This document shows positions 42,361-50,021 of a stretch of DNA of 64,000 bases, piece after piece; position 1 is the first letter of the stretch, and each line of letters begins with the position of its first letter. The notes beneath the pieces are model-generated. The model was not told the origin of the DNA. It did not search any database and saw only the letters and a program-made list of their open reading frames with translations. The stretch is from Thermoproteus uzoniensis 768-20 (lineage in GTDB: Archaea > Thermoproteota > Thermoprotei > Thermoproteales > Thermoproteaceae), in NCBI RefSeq assembly GCF_000193375.1, contig NC_015315.1:1868622-1932621 (forward strand), given 5' to 3'. A program made the position numbers and the translations under genes.

Positions 42361-42964
42361 TGTGGCTACTCTTGGTAGCTCTTAAAAATCGCGTTTTCAA
42401 GGATCTGAAAAACACCTTGGCGTGGGGACATTCTGGGTAGAGCTTTTTGCATCCATCGCCGCACAGCTTGCAACGCGCCGCGACTATGCCTCCGCCGCCT
42501 AGAATTAAGGCGGAGCCGTCGACCTCCACGACGCAATCCCTACAGAACTGGAAGAGCAGATCGACGGCCAGCCCCTCGACGGGGGTGCCCCGTAGCTCCC
42601 TCAAGGCGCCGACGCCTATTAAGCCGACGGTATCCGCCAGCGATCTGACGGGGAGATCCGCCTCGCCCAATCTCCTACAGACGAGCTCGAGGTATTCCCT
42701 CATCACATCTGCCGATACGCCGTATTTTCTGGCCAATATGCGGAGGGCGACGTCGTCGTGTAGGGCCAGCAAAATTAAGCCGGACTCGGTTATCCTCACG
42801 CGGCCGTTGTGGTACTCCAAGTAGCCGCGCTCGGCGAGGCGGCGGAGTATCCTCCAGACAGTCGCCAGGGGTATGGACGTGGACTTGTAGACGTGGTAGA
42901 ATCTATTGGAGGCGAGCGCCGCTCTCAGAATCTCCACCTCTCTGTCCTCCAGCCGCCTACACAT
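42341..42964 (-). CDS. Winged-helix protein with C-terminal cysteine cluster, candidate hydrogenase regulator
   Basis: 207 residues. N-terminal winged helix (VYKSTSIPLATVWRILRRLA, then YLEYHNGRVRITESG); middle helical; C-terminal Cys-rich segment FCRDCVVE and CKLCGDGCKKLYPECPH (six Cys), a plausible Fe-S or zinc site. Overlaps the small-subunit gene by 20 bases and the preceding gene by 8. The hydS operator and promoter lie in its last 70 bases. Position and architecture suggest a redox- or metal-sensing regulator of the operon; unproven. Confidence 0.75.
   Translation of the reverse strand: MCRRLEDREVEILRAALASNRFYHVYKSTSIPLATVWRILRRLAERGYLEYHNGRVRITESGLILLALHDDVALRILARKYGVSADVMREYLELVCRRLGEADLPVRSLADTVGLIGVGALRELRGTPVEGLAVDLLFQFCRDCVVEVDGSALILGGGGIVAARCKLCGDGCKKLYPECPHAKVFFRSLKTRFLRATKSSHNADKKT
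42394..42411. promoter_or_regulatory. Hydrogenase/nickel operator at the small-subunit gene
   Basis: Perfect TTTTCA-AGGATC-TGAAAA, inside the coding end of the winged-helix gene. It ends 33 bases before the hydS ATG, with TATA-like GATTTTTAAG (42381-42390) between. Confidence 0.7.
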
Positions 42965-43433
42965 GGCCCAACAGCTCGATCACCTTCTCGGCCATACGCT
43001 CTGCGCATTTCTCCCCCTCCGGAGACAGCCCTATGCCCGGCTCGGGGACAGGCGGCTCGCACTCCACCACGTACACCTTCCTCGCCACGGGGCCCAAGAC
43101 GCTCAGCCCGGTCAAGAGGTCTTGGAGCGATATGCGGCCCTCCAACGACGGCCGTAAGGCGTCGGCGGCCTCCAGATAGTCCTTGAACTTCTGCGGGACG
43201 AACTCGTAGACCTCTATGGTGCCCGGCGGGCGGCCCCTCTGCACTGTGCCGAGGAGTATCAGAACTTCGTGGGGCCGGCTCCTCAGCTCGTCCACCATGG
43301 CGAAGACGTCGCCAGAGAGCTCCAAGACCTCGTACCCCTTCTCCCTCAATATACGACCTGCCTCGTAGCCTATAGAGCAGTCTTGTCTCAAAAAATAGCC
43401 TACAGAGGCGATAAGGACTTTCCTGAAGAGCAC
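42957..43433 (-). CDS. M52-like protein lacking the protease nickel ligands
   Basis: 158 residues from GTG 43433, chosen because the TATA-like TTAAATATATT (about 43453-43462) lies 25 bases upstream; the frame is open 7 codons further. The fold pattern VLIASVGYFLRQDCSIGYEA, EVLILLGTVQRGRPPGT, ISLQDLLTGLSVLG follows hydrogenase maturation proteases. The GN..DD motif, the Asp of the second strand and the His are all replaced. Probably non-catalytic. First gene of the hydrogenase operon. Confidence 0.7.
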   Translation of the reverse strand: MLFRKVLIASVGYFLRQDCSIGYEAGRILREKGYEVLELSGDVFAMVDELRSRPHEVLILLGTVQRGRPPGTIEVYEFVPQKFKDYLEAADALRPSLEGRISLQDLLTGLSVLGPVARKVYVVECEPPVPEPGIGLSPEGEKCAERMAEKVIELLGHV

Positions 43434-43435
43434 AA

Positions 43436-43642
43436 ATATAAAAGAAAAAAACAATATATTTAAGCCTTACTCTCTTTATTTTTATCATTATTTTAACAAT
43501 TATTTTATTGATATAAAGAAGAAATAATATATTTTTATTTTTAATTTCCATAGTCATATAAATATTTTAAAATAAGGAATATTTAGGGAAAAATATATTA
43601 TAATAACAAATTAATAATGTTAATATTTATAAAAATAGGTTT
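43436..43642. promoter_or_regulatory. AT-rich promoter region of the hydrogenase operon
   Basis: About 200 bases of almost pure A and T in a GC-rich neighbourhood, with many A- and T-tracts. It carries the TATA box for the gene starting at 43433 and, at its other end, the stop of the convergently placed 43643 gene. No operator copy of the TTTTCA type occurs here. Confidence 0.5.
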
Positions 43643-43954
43643 TTATGTACTATTGAGGATAATATTGACGGCCTCTTCTATACTTGTGAGCCTTATTCTA
43701 TCCGTGTCTGCGTCGTAGACGAGAAGCTGGTCTACGCCGTATAGTATGTAGTACCTCACTTCGGGGTCGTGCAACACGCGGGGCATTAAAGAGCCGAACA
43801 TGGACACGAGCTCGTTGGCGGCTACGGCGTAGCATATCTCCTTCTTCTTGGAGGAGGCGCACTCGAGATACCTCTTCCTAATACCTTTGAGGCCTTCCTT
43901 TAAGGTCTCTATCTTCAGATCCCTCGGAGTTATGCCGTCGTCCATTCTAAACAT
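43643..43954 (-). CDS. Hypothetical protein, 103 residues, divergent from nikR
   Basis: Helical first half (IETLKEGLKGIRKRYLECAS), then a VHDPEVRYYILYGVDQLLVY-like strand region. ATG 43954 or 43945. Shares the roughly 40-base AT-rich divergent promoter with nikR (TATA-like TTAAATAAAAG on this strand, 43971-43979), so it may be controlled together with it. Family not recognised. Confidence 0.6.
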   Translation of the reverse strand: MFRMDDGITPRDLKIETLKEGLKGIRKRYLECASSKKKEICYAVAANELVSMFGSLMPRVLHDPEVRYYILYGVDQLLVYDADTDRIRLTSIEEAVNIILNST

Positions 43955-43997
43955 CGCCGGGAGATACTGCTTTTATTTAATGTGCTTTCTCAGATAC

Positions 43998-44390
43998 ATG
44001 AAAAGGATTAGTTTAGCCCTCGACGACAAGCTGTATAGGGAGATAGAAAACGCCATGTCGATGGTCGGCGAGACAAACAGGTCGCGTTTCATCGCCTCCA
44101 TAGTGGCGGAGAAGATTTCCGAGATGATCCAGAGGCCTATGGCCTCCATAATAGTCTACATATACGACCACGAGGTCGGGGAGGTCGCCAAGAGCGTGAC
44201 TGAGGTGCAGCACGAGTTCAGGGACGTGATAAGGGCGTCGACGCACATACACCTCGACGAGAGGAACTGCCTGGAGGTCGTGCACGCGTTGGGGGACAGC
44301 GATAGGATAAGGGAGCTCGTGACCAGGATATCTAGGATCGGCAGAGGGCTTAAGTTCCTGAGAGTTGTCAACGTGCCGCGCCTAGAGTAG
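43998..44390 (+). CDS. nikR: Nickel-responsive regulator NikR-like
   Basis: 130 residues from ATG 43998 (the longer frame from 43848 is spurious). N-terminal ribbon-helix-helix KRISLALDDKLYREIENAMS, then an ACT-like domain with the NikR nickel site His-...-His-x-His-x5-Cys: VQHEFRD, STHIHLDERNC. Senses Ni2+ and controls uptake genes. Located between the hydrogenase operon and hypAB, it is the natural candidate for binding the TTTTCA-N6-TGAAAA sites, although known NikR sites are longer spaced. Confidence 0.92.
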   Translation: MKRISLALDDKLYREIENAMSMVGETNRSRFIASIVAEKISEMIQRPMASIIVYIYDHEVGEVAKSVTEVQHEFRDVIRASTHIHLDERNCLEVVHALGDSDRIRELVTRISRIGRGLKFLRVVNVPRLE

Positions 44391-44404
44391 CGGGGCTGAG
44401 GCTG

Positions 44405-44426
44405 TTTTTCCGCGGGCGTGGAAAAA
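44405..44426. promoter_or_regulatory. Respaced variant operator at hypA
   Basis: TTTTTCC-N8-GGAAAAA (GCGGGCGT between), a perfect 7-base dyad whose arms resemble the operator but lie 2 bases further apart. TATA-like CCTTTTTAACC follows and the hypA ATG is 30-31 bases downstream. Confidence 0.45.
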
Positions 44427-44456
44427 CCCTTTTTAACCGAGGCCCGGATCCCGCAT

Positions 44457-44867
44457 ATGCACGAGTGGTCTCTCGCGCTGTCCTTGGTCCAGACGCTCGA
44501 CCGCTGGGCTCTGGAGAGGGGCGTGCAGATAAGGCGGGTGGTCCTCTCGGTGCCTTCGCCGGCCCAGCTCGACGTGTCTATACTGACCGAGGCCTTCGAC
44601 TCGCTCAAGAGGGAGTCGAGGCTGGAGGGCGCCAGGCTGGAGGTCAAGGTTAGATCTCCGCGGTACCGTTGTAGGGCCTGCGGCTACGAGTTCGGGCAGG
44701 AGGAGGTGGATCCGCAAATAAGACGCCTCGTGGGGCAGTACGGCGAGGAGTACCCTCTGCACCTAATCCCCGAGCTCCTCCCCACGTTCGTGAGATGCCC
44801 CAGGTGCGGCTCCCACGACATAGAGGCCGAGCTCTCGATAAAGGTAGAGGAGGTGGAGACGGCATGA
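44457..44867 (+). CDS. hypA: Hydrogenase nickel-insertion protein HypA
   Basis: 136 residues from ATG 44457, giving MHEWSLALSLV with the nickel ligand His2; the frame opens earlier at 44418. The zinc domain has CRAC (about residue 75) and CPRC (about 118), separated by an insertion of about 35 residues as in archaeal HypA. Delivers nickel to the large subunit together with HypB. TATA at about 44428 and a degenerate operator lie upstream. Confidence 0.95.
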   Translation: MHEWSLALSLVQTLDRWALERGVQIRRVVLSVPSPAQLDVSILTEAFDSLKRESRLEGARLEVKVRSPRYRCRACGYEFGQEEVDPQIRRLVGQYGEEYPLHLIPELLPTFVRCPRCGSHDIEAELSIKVEEVETA

Positions 44868-45592
44868 GGCCTCTCCTGGAGCTCGCTAGGGAGAAGCTGA
44901 GGCGGAGGAAGGTCATTGCGGTGATGAGCGGCAAGGGCGGCGTGGGCAAGAGCGTCGTGGCGGCCCTCCTAGCCCTCGCCAGGCCTGGCTCTGTCCTCGT
45001 GGACCTCGACCTAGAGGGCATGTCGGCGCCGAAGCTCTTCGGCGTTGCCGGCAGGCTACACGAGGTGGGCAAAGAGGGGATAGAGCCGTTGGAGGCGGGA
45101 GGCGTCAAGCTGTTCTCCCTCGGGGGGATCGTCGGCGATAGGTACGTCGTCTTGCCGGGCTACGGGCAGGCGGGGGCCGTCGAGGCGCTTCTGGCCTTCG
45201 CCAAGATAGACTCGGATATCGTCGTGGTCGACATGCCGCCCGGCATGGGCGAGGAGTTGCTGGCCTTGGGCAGAGCCGCCGACTATCTGCCGGTGGTCGT
45301 CACTACGCCGTCCAAGGCGTCTTACAAGGTCGTGAGGCAGCTCGTGGACTATCTGGCGGAGGCGGGGAAGAGGCCGGCGGCCCTCGTCCTCAATATGGCC
45401 TACCTCGACTGCGGAGGCTCCAGGGTGTACCCGTTCGGGCGGGGAGACGAGGCGAGGAGGCTCGGCGAGGCTGTGGGGGCGCCGGTCTACGAGGTGCCCG
45501 TAGATCCCTCCTTGGAGGACTACGTGGGGAGGATCCACGAATATAGAGGGCCCGTCGCGGACGCCGTCAGGAAAGTGGCGGAGCGGCTTTAA
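44864..45592 (+). CDS. hypB: ATPase-type HypB (MinD/Mrp family)
   Basis: 242 residues from ATG 44864, overlapping the hypA stop by 4 bases. Deviant Walker A SGKGGVGKSVV, then VDLDLEGMSAPKLFG and VVVDMPPGMGEE: a MinD/Mrp P-loop ATPase, not the bacterial HypB GTPase. In Thermococcales a HypB of this type pairs with HypA to load nickel; the coupled hypA-hypB order here supports the same role. Confidence 0.85.
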   Translation: MRPLLELAREKLRRRKVIAVMSGKGGVGKSVVAALLALARPGSVLVDLDLEGMSAPKLFGVAGRLHEVGKEGIEPLEAGGVKLFSLGGIVGDRYVVLPGYGQAGAVEALLAFAKIDSDIVVVDMPPGMGEELLALGRAADYLPVVVTTPSKASYKVVRQLVDYLAEAGKRPAALVLNMAYLDCGGSRVYPFGRGDEARRLGEAVGAPVYEVPVDPSLEDYVGRIHEYRGPVADAVRKVAERL

Positions 45593-45612
45593 TAGGGCCT
45601 TCCGGAGCCAGC

Positions 45613-47520
45613 ATGGAGGAGCTGTTGAAGGAGCTCTACAGCGACGAGCGCGTGGTGCCGCCCCTCTTCAAGTACAAGGCGGTGGGCCCCTCCCAGTACG
45701 AGAGGATATATAGGGACAGCTTGAGGCCGGAGTTCTGGGCGAGGGAGGCGGTGGGCCTCGTCTGGGAGAGGCCTTGGTCGAAGATATTAGAGGGCGAGCC
45801 GCCGTCCGTGCGCTGGTTCGTCGGCGGGCTGTTGAGCCCCTACAAGAACGTGATAGGCAGACACGCCGGGACGTGGGTCTGGGAGAAGATAGCCCTGATC
45901 TGGAGGGGGGAGGAAGGCCTCGTGAAGGCCTATACGTACTCCGACCTAGACCGCCTGGCCGTGAAGTACTCGGGGGTCCTCAAGGCGCTCGGCGTGGGGA
46001 GGGGCGACTGGGTCATGTTCTACGCCCCGCCGACGCCCGAGGTGCTGGCGTTGATGTTGGCCTCGGTGAGGATAGGGGCCCCCTTCGAGCCCGTGTTCAC
46101 CGGCTTCGGCCACGGCGACCTCGCCGCGCGTATAGAGGACAGAAGGCCCAAGGTGCTTGTGACGGTCGACGCGTTTCCCAGGAGGGGGAGGCCCGTCAAG
46201 GTGAAGGAGGCGGTGGACAAGGCCTTGAGGCTCACTAGGCATATCCCGAAGGTCTTGGTCGTCAGGAGGATGGAGGTCGACGTGGAGCTCGCGGGCGGGA
46301 GGGACATCCTCCTCGACGATGCCCCGTCCACAGACGCCGACGAGGCCGTCGTGGAGTCCTCCCACCCCCTCTTCGGCCTCCACGTGGGCTACGAAGGCGG
46401 GCTGGGCCGCGTGGTCCACGGCGCGGGGGGCTACCTGGCGCAGACGTACGCGACGACGCGGTGGATCGGGCTGAGGCCCCGCGACACCTACTTCTGCACG
46501 GTCCTCCCCGGCTGGATAACGGGGATCACCTACGTGGTCTTCGGGCCGCTCATGGTGGGGTCCACCGTGGTGGTCTACGAGGGCGGCCCCGACTACCCGC
46601 AATGGGATATATGGTGGAGCGTGCTGGAGGAATACGCCGTCACGGTCTTCTTGACCACCGCCGGCGCTCTGAGGCTCTTCTCGCGGCAGGACCCGAAACT
46701 GCTCGAGGCCCACAACCTGGACACCCTAAAGCTGATCCTCACCACGGCCGAGCCCATGGAGGTCAAGTACTGGAAATGGGCCTACCAATACGTCGGGACG
46801 GGCACAGCGCCCTCGATAGACTCGCTCCCCGAGAAGCTGAGCGGCAGGGCGCCCGTCATCCACATGTTCATACAGACGGAGCTGGGCACGTTCGTCACGG
46901 GCAGCCTCCCCAACTACGTCTTCGTCCCCATAGCGCCGGGGTCGGTGGGCCCGCCCATGCCGGGCTTCCACATAGACGTTGTGGACGAGGCGGGGAGGCC
47001 CGTCAGAGGGAGGCCGGGCCAGCTGGCGGTCAAGGCCCCGTGGCCCGCCATGCCTGTCGAGTACAGCGAGTGGTACGCCGAGAGGTGGGTAGGCGGCGTC
47101 TACTACGTGGGGGACTACGCCGTGATGGCGGACGACATGAACATATTCCCTCTAGGGAGGTCGGACGCCGTGATGAAGGTCAACGGGTACCGCATATCGC
47201 CGGCAGTGTTGGAGAAGGCGGCGCTGTCGGTCCCCGGCGTGGAGGACGCCGTGGCTTTCGCCGTGAGGGACCCGCAGAAGTTCGAGGCGCCTGTCTTGGT
47301 AATCAAGGGGAGCGCCCGGCCGGAGGACGTGAGGCGCGCCGTGAGGGAATACGCGGGGCCCATAGCGGATCCCGCAAAGGTCGTGGCCGTGGAGGAGATC
47401 CCCGCCGTCGACAAGGGCGCGTTGCGGAGGGCCCTAAAGGCCTATATGCGGAGTGGCGCCGTCGACGAGAAGATCGGCGGGTGGCTGGAGAAGATAGCCG
47501 AGAAGCTGAGGGAGGCGTGA
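45613..47520 (+). CDS. Acyl-CoA synthetase-like (ANL) protein with degenerate P-loop
   Basis: 635 residues, aligned to acetyl-CoA synthetases over the whole length. Conserved: FEPVFTGFG, LPGWITG, GRSDAVMKVNGYRISPAVLE (hinge) and IPAVDKGALRRALKAY (end). Lost: the phosphate-binding YTSGTTGxPKG loop reads HVGYEGGLGRVVHG, and YGxTE reads IQTELGTF. It starts 20 bases after hypB, so is probably co-transcribed. It may have lost adenylation activity or act on an unusual substrate. Confidence 0.8.
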   Translation: MEELLKELYSDERVVPPLFKYKAVGPSQYERIYRDSLRPEFWAREAVGLVWERPWSKILEGEPPSVRWFVGGLLSPYKNVIGRHAGTWVWEKIALIWRGEEGLVKAYTYSDLDRLAVKYSGVLKALGVGRGDWVMFYAPPTPEVLALMLASVRIGAPFEPVFTGFGHGDLAARIEDRRPKVLVTVDAFPRRGRPVKVKEAVDKALRLTRHIPKVLVVRRMEVDVELAGGRDILLDDAPSTDADEAVVESSHPLFGLHVGYEGGLGRVVHGAGGYLAQTYATTRWIGLRPRDTYFCTVLPGWITGITYVVFGPLMVGSTVVVYEGGPDYPQWDIWWSVLEEYAVTVFLTTAGALRLFSRQDPKLLEAHNLDTLKLILTTAEPMEVKYWKWAYQYVGTGTAPSIDSLPEKLSGRAPVIHMFIQTELGTFVTGSLPNYVFVPIAPGSVGPPMPGFHIDVVDEAGRPVRGRPGQLAVKAPWPAMPVEYSEWYAERWVGGVYYVGDYAVMADDMNIFPLGRSDAVMKVNGYRISPAVLEKAALSVPGVEDAVAFAVRDPQKFEAPVLVIKGSARPEDVRRAVREYAGPIADPAKVVAVEEIPAVDKGALRRALKAYMRSGAVDEKIGGWLEKIAEKLREA

Positions 47521-47525
47521 CGGCG

Positions 47526-48278
47526 CTAGTACACGTACACGAGAACCCCCTTCCCCCTCGCGTAGGCCTCCACCTCTCTGCCCACCAGCGCGCCTGTCAG
47601 GACAGGCACAACTGGCTTGTTGGTCTTGCCGGCGACGACCTCGGCCTTCGCTAGGAGGGCCCCCACGTCTTCAATTCTCGGCCTCACCTTTACCTCTACG
47701 ACGAAAATCCTCTTGTCCGTCTCCACAAGGAGATCAACGTCGACGCCGTCAAAATCAGCATTCCTAACACGCCTAACAACCAGCTCACCAGCCGCCCTTA
47801 TATCCGCCGAGAGATCCTCCCAGACGTAGCGCGAGAACAAAGCCTCCGTGACGGCCCCCAAGCCCTCCTCCAGCCTAGACAGCCGCCTCGTCGTGTCCTC
47901 CTTGAAGGCGAGGTAGTCGTCCAAGAACTTCTTCCACGTCTCGAACCACTCGCGCCAACGTCTCTCGTTTTCCTCCCACCTCTTCCAATTCTCTTCCCAC
48001 CTTCTGTTGTTCTCCTCCCACCTACGCTCGTTTTCCTCCCACCTCTTCCAATTCTCCTCCCATCTCTTGTTGTTCTCCTCCCAGCGCCTCCAATTCTCTT
48101 CCCACCTCTTCTCGTTCTCTCTCCACCGTTCTTCTTCTGCCTTTACAAAAGTAGTGAAGTCTTCCCGGAGGCGTCTAAGCTCTTTCAAAATCTCGTCAAG
48201 GCCTAAAAGGCCGGCCACAGCTAGGCGAAACTCCTCATCCTCACGCAAAAGACGAAGAAACTCCTCCTTAAGGCCCAC
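47526..48278 (-). CDS. Heptad-repeat coiled coil plus PD-(D/E)XK nuclease-like protein
   Basis: 250 residues from GTG 48278 (TATA-like TTTTTAAACC at 48297-48306; the frame runs open to 48410 into the hypE promoter). After 35 residues come about nine heptads of the type RRWEENN/KRWEENW (about residues 50-115). The C-terminal domain has DFDGVDVDLLVETDKRIFVVEVKVRP, a PD-(D/E)XK core with Asp and Glu-x-Lys intact. Its architecture parallels the protein at 24871. Likely nuclease on a rigid stalk; target unknown. Confidence 0.82.
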   Translation of the reverse strand: MGLKEEFLRLLREDEEFRLAVAGLLGLDEILKELRRLREDFTTFVKAEEERWRENEKRWEENWRRWEENNKRWEENWKRWEENERRWEENNRRWEENWKRWEENERRWREWFETWKKFLDDYLAFKEDTTRRLSRLEEGLGAVTEALFSRYVWEDLSADIRAAGELVVRRVRNADFDGVDVDLLVETDKRIFVVEVKVRPRIEDVGALLAKAEVVAGKTNKPVVPVLTGALVGREVEAYARGKGVLVYVY

Positions 48279-48333
48279 GTGGATATGTAGTTCCGGTTTA
48301 AAAACTGCTACGCGGCCGGGGCGCGGAGGCGTC

Positions 48334-48351
48334 TTTTCGCGATCGGGGAAA
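48334..48351. promoter_or_regulatory. Degenerate operator at hypE
   Basis: TTTTCG-CGATCG-GGGAAA keeps most of the left arm and part of the right arm of the TTTTCA-N6-TGAAAA element. It ends 32 bases before the hypE ATG with TATA-like GGTATAAAAA (48355-48364) between, the same geometry as the perfect sites. Confidence 0.4.
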
Positions 48352-48383
48352 CGTGGTATAAAAATGCCCGGATCCAGCAACAC

Positions 48384-49424
48384 ATGGAGCAAGTCGTCAG
48401 GCTGGCCCACGGCGCTGGTGGCGTGGAGACGTCGCAGATCCTCGAGGAGCTCCTATTCTCCAGGCTGGAGGAGCGGTTGAAGCGGGTGGAGGGCGGCGTC
48501 GGCGTCGACTTTCCCGACGACGCCGCGGCCATCCCCATAGGCGGCGGGCGGTACTTAGTGATCACCGTAGACTCCTACACAGTGAACCCTCCCTTCTTCC
48601 CCGGAGGCGATATAGGCGTCTTGGCGGCCTCGGGCTCCATCAACGACGTCTTGATGATGGGGGGCAAGCCCATCGCCCTCCTGGACGCCATAGTCGTCGA
48701 GGAGGGGTTCCCCATGGACGATCTGAGGAGGATAGTGGACTCCATGACGCGGGTTCTGCGGGATGAGGGGGTCGCGCTTATAGGCGGGGACTTCAAGGTC
48801 ATGCCCAGGGGCCAGCTGGACAAGATAGTGATAGCGACGGTCGGCGTGGGCGTGGCCGAGAGGCTCATCCTCGACAAGCCGAGGCCCGGAGACAAGATAA
48901 TTGTGTCGGGCTACCTCGGCGACCACGGCGCCGTCATACTGGCCAGACAGATGGGCATAGTCGAGGAGGGGCAGGGCGGCGGCCTCGCGAGCGACGTGAG
49001 GCCTTTGACGAGGCTTATGCTCCCCCTGGTGGAGAAGTACGGAGAGTATATCCACGCGGCGCGTGATCCCACGAGGGGAGGCCTCGCCATGGTCCTAAAC
49101 GACTGGGCCAAGGCGTCCGGCACCGTGATAGTGGTCGACGAGGCCGCCGTGCCGATCAGGCCGCAAGTCGCGGCGTACGCGAACATGATGGGGATAGACC
49201 CCCTGGCCCTCGCCAGCGAGGGGGCCGCCGTCCTGGCAGTGGACCCCGCCGTAGCCGACGAGGTGCTTGAGTTCGTGAGGGGGCTCGGCTTCAAAGACGC
49301 GGCGGCGGTGGGGGAGGTTAGGTCCAGCGAGAGGTACAAGGGCTACGTCCTCCTGAGGACTGTGGTGGGCGGCTTGAGGATTCTGGAGCCCCCCAGAGGC
49401 GACCTAGTGCCGAGGATATGTTGA
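48384..49424 (+). CDS. hypE: Hydrogenase maturation protein HypE
   Basis: 346 residues, PurM-like fold. Dehydrates the thiocarboxamide made by HypF on its C-terminal Cys to a thiocyanate, the cyanide donor; the required ending PRIC is present. GVDFPDDAAAIPIGGGRYLV and DPTRGGLAMVLNDWA are the ATP-site motifs. TATA-like box 25 bases upstream. Overlaps the following gene by 7 bases. Confidence 0.96.
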   Translation: MEQVVRLAHGAGGVETSQILEELLFSRLEERLKRVEGGVGVDFPDDAAAIPIGGGRYLVITVDSYTVNPPFFPGGDIGVLAASGSINDVLMMGGKPIALLDAIVVEEGFPMDDLRRIVDSMTRVLRDEGVALIGGDFKVMPRGQLDKIVIATVGVGVAERLILDKPRPGDKIIVSGYLGDHGAVILARQMGIVEEGQGGGLASDVRPLTRLMLPLVEKYGEYIHAARDPTRGGLAMVLNDWAKASGTVIVVDEAAVPIRPQVAAYANMMGIDPLALASEGAAVLAVDPAVADEVLEFVRGLGFKDAAAVGEVRSSERYKGYVLLRTVVGGLRILEPPRGDLVPRIC

Positions 49425-49993
49425 GGCTTTGGTTCAGAGGAGTCGAGCTGTGGAGGGCCGGAGGCCTCGCCGGGGTTGCCGTGAGGAGCGGCGGCAGGAC
49501 TCTCTGCATCGACGCGCTTGAAGTCGGCGGCTGCGACTACCTGCTCTACACGCACGACCACCCCGCCCACTTCCCCGGAGCCGCCAAGGAGTTCTACTCC
49601 CCCTTCGGCGGCAACAAGGTGGCGCCTGGCGGCGCGGTCAGGCTGGGGCCGTTCGAGATAGCCGCCGTACACGCCTACAACGTGACCAAGACCCTAAACG
49701 GCGCGCCGGTACACCCCAAGGGCTACGGCGTGGGCTACGTCGTCGAGGCCGGAGGAGTCAGGCTGTACCACATGGGCGACACCGATCTGATAAGGGAGGC
49801 GGCCGAGGTCAAGGACGTCGACGTGCTCTTCGTCCCTATCGGCGGAGGTTCCGTCATGACCCCCGAGGAGGCGGCCGACGCCGTCATGGCGATAAGGCCG
49901 AAGATAGCCGTGCCCATACACTATTCGGAGAAGAAGCACTTCGTCAAGTTCAGAGACGTGGCCCACCCCTACACGAACATAATCGCGCTCTAG
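49418..49993 (+). CDS. Metallo-beta-lactamase-fold hydrolase (UPF0173-like)
   Basis: 191 residues. The metal motif reads YTHDHPAHFPG (family: THxHxDH, with Pro-Ala here replacing the usual pair), then HAYNVTK, HPKGYGVGYVVE, YHMGDTD and PIHYSEKK. Overlaps hypE by 7 bases, so it is co-translated with it; whether it has anything to do with hydrogenase assembly is unknown. Confidence 0.8.
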   Translation: MLRLWFRGVELWRAGGLAGVAVRSGGRTLCIDALEVGGCDYLLYTHDHPAHFPGAAKEFYSPFGGNKVAPGGAVRLGPFEIAAVHAYNVTKTLNGAPVHPKGYGVGYVVEAGGVRLYHMGDTDLIREAAEVKDVDVLFVPIGGGSVMTPEEAADAVMAIRPKIAVPIHYSEKKHFVKFRDVAHPYTNIIAL

Positions 49994-50021
49994 GAGCCTT
50001 TATATATGACAAGCGGTTGAC

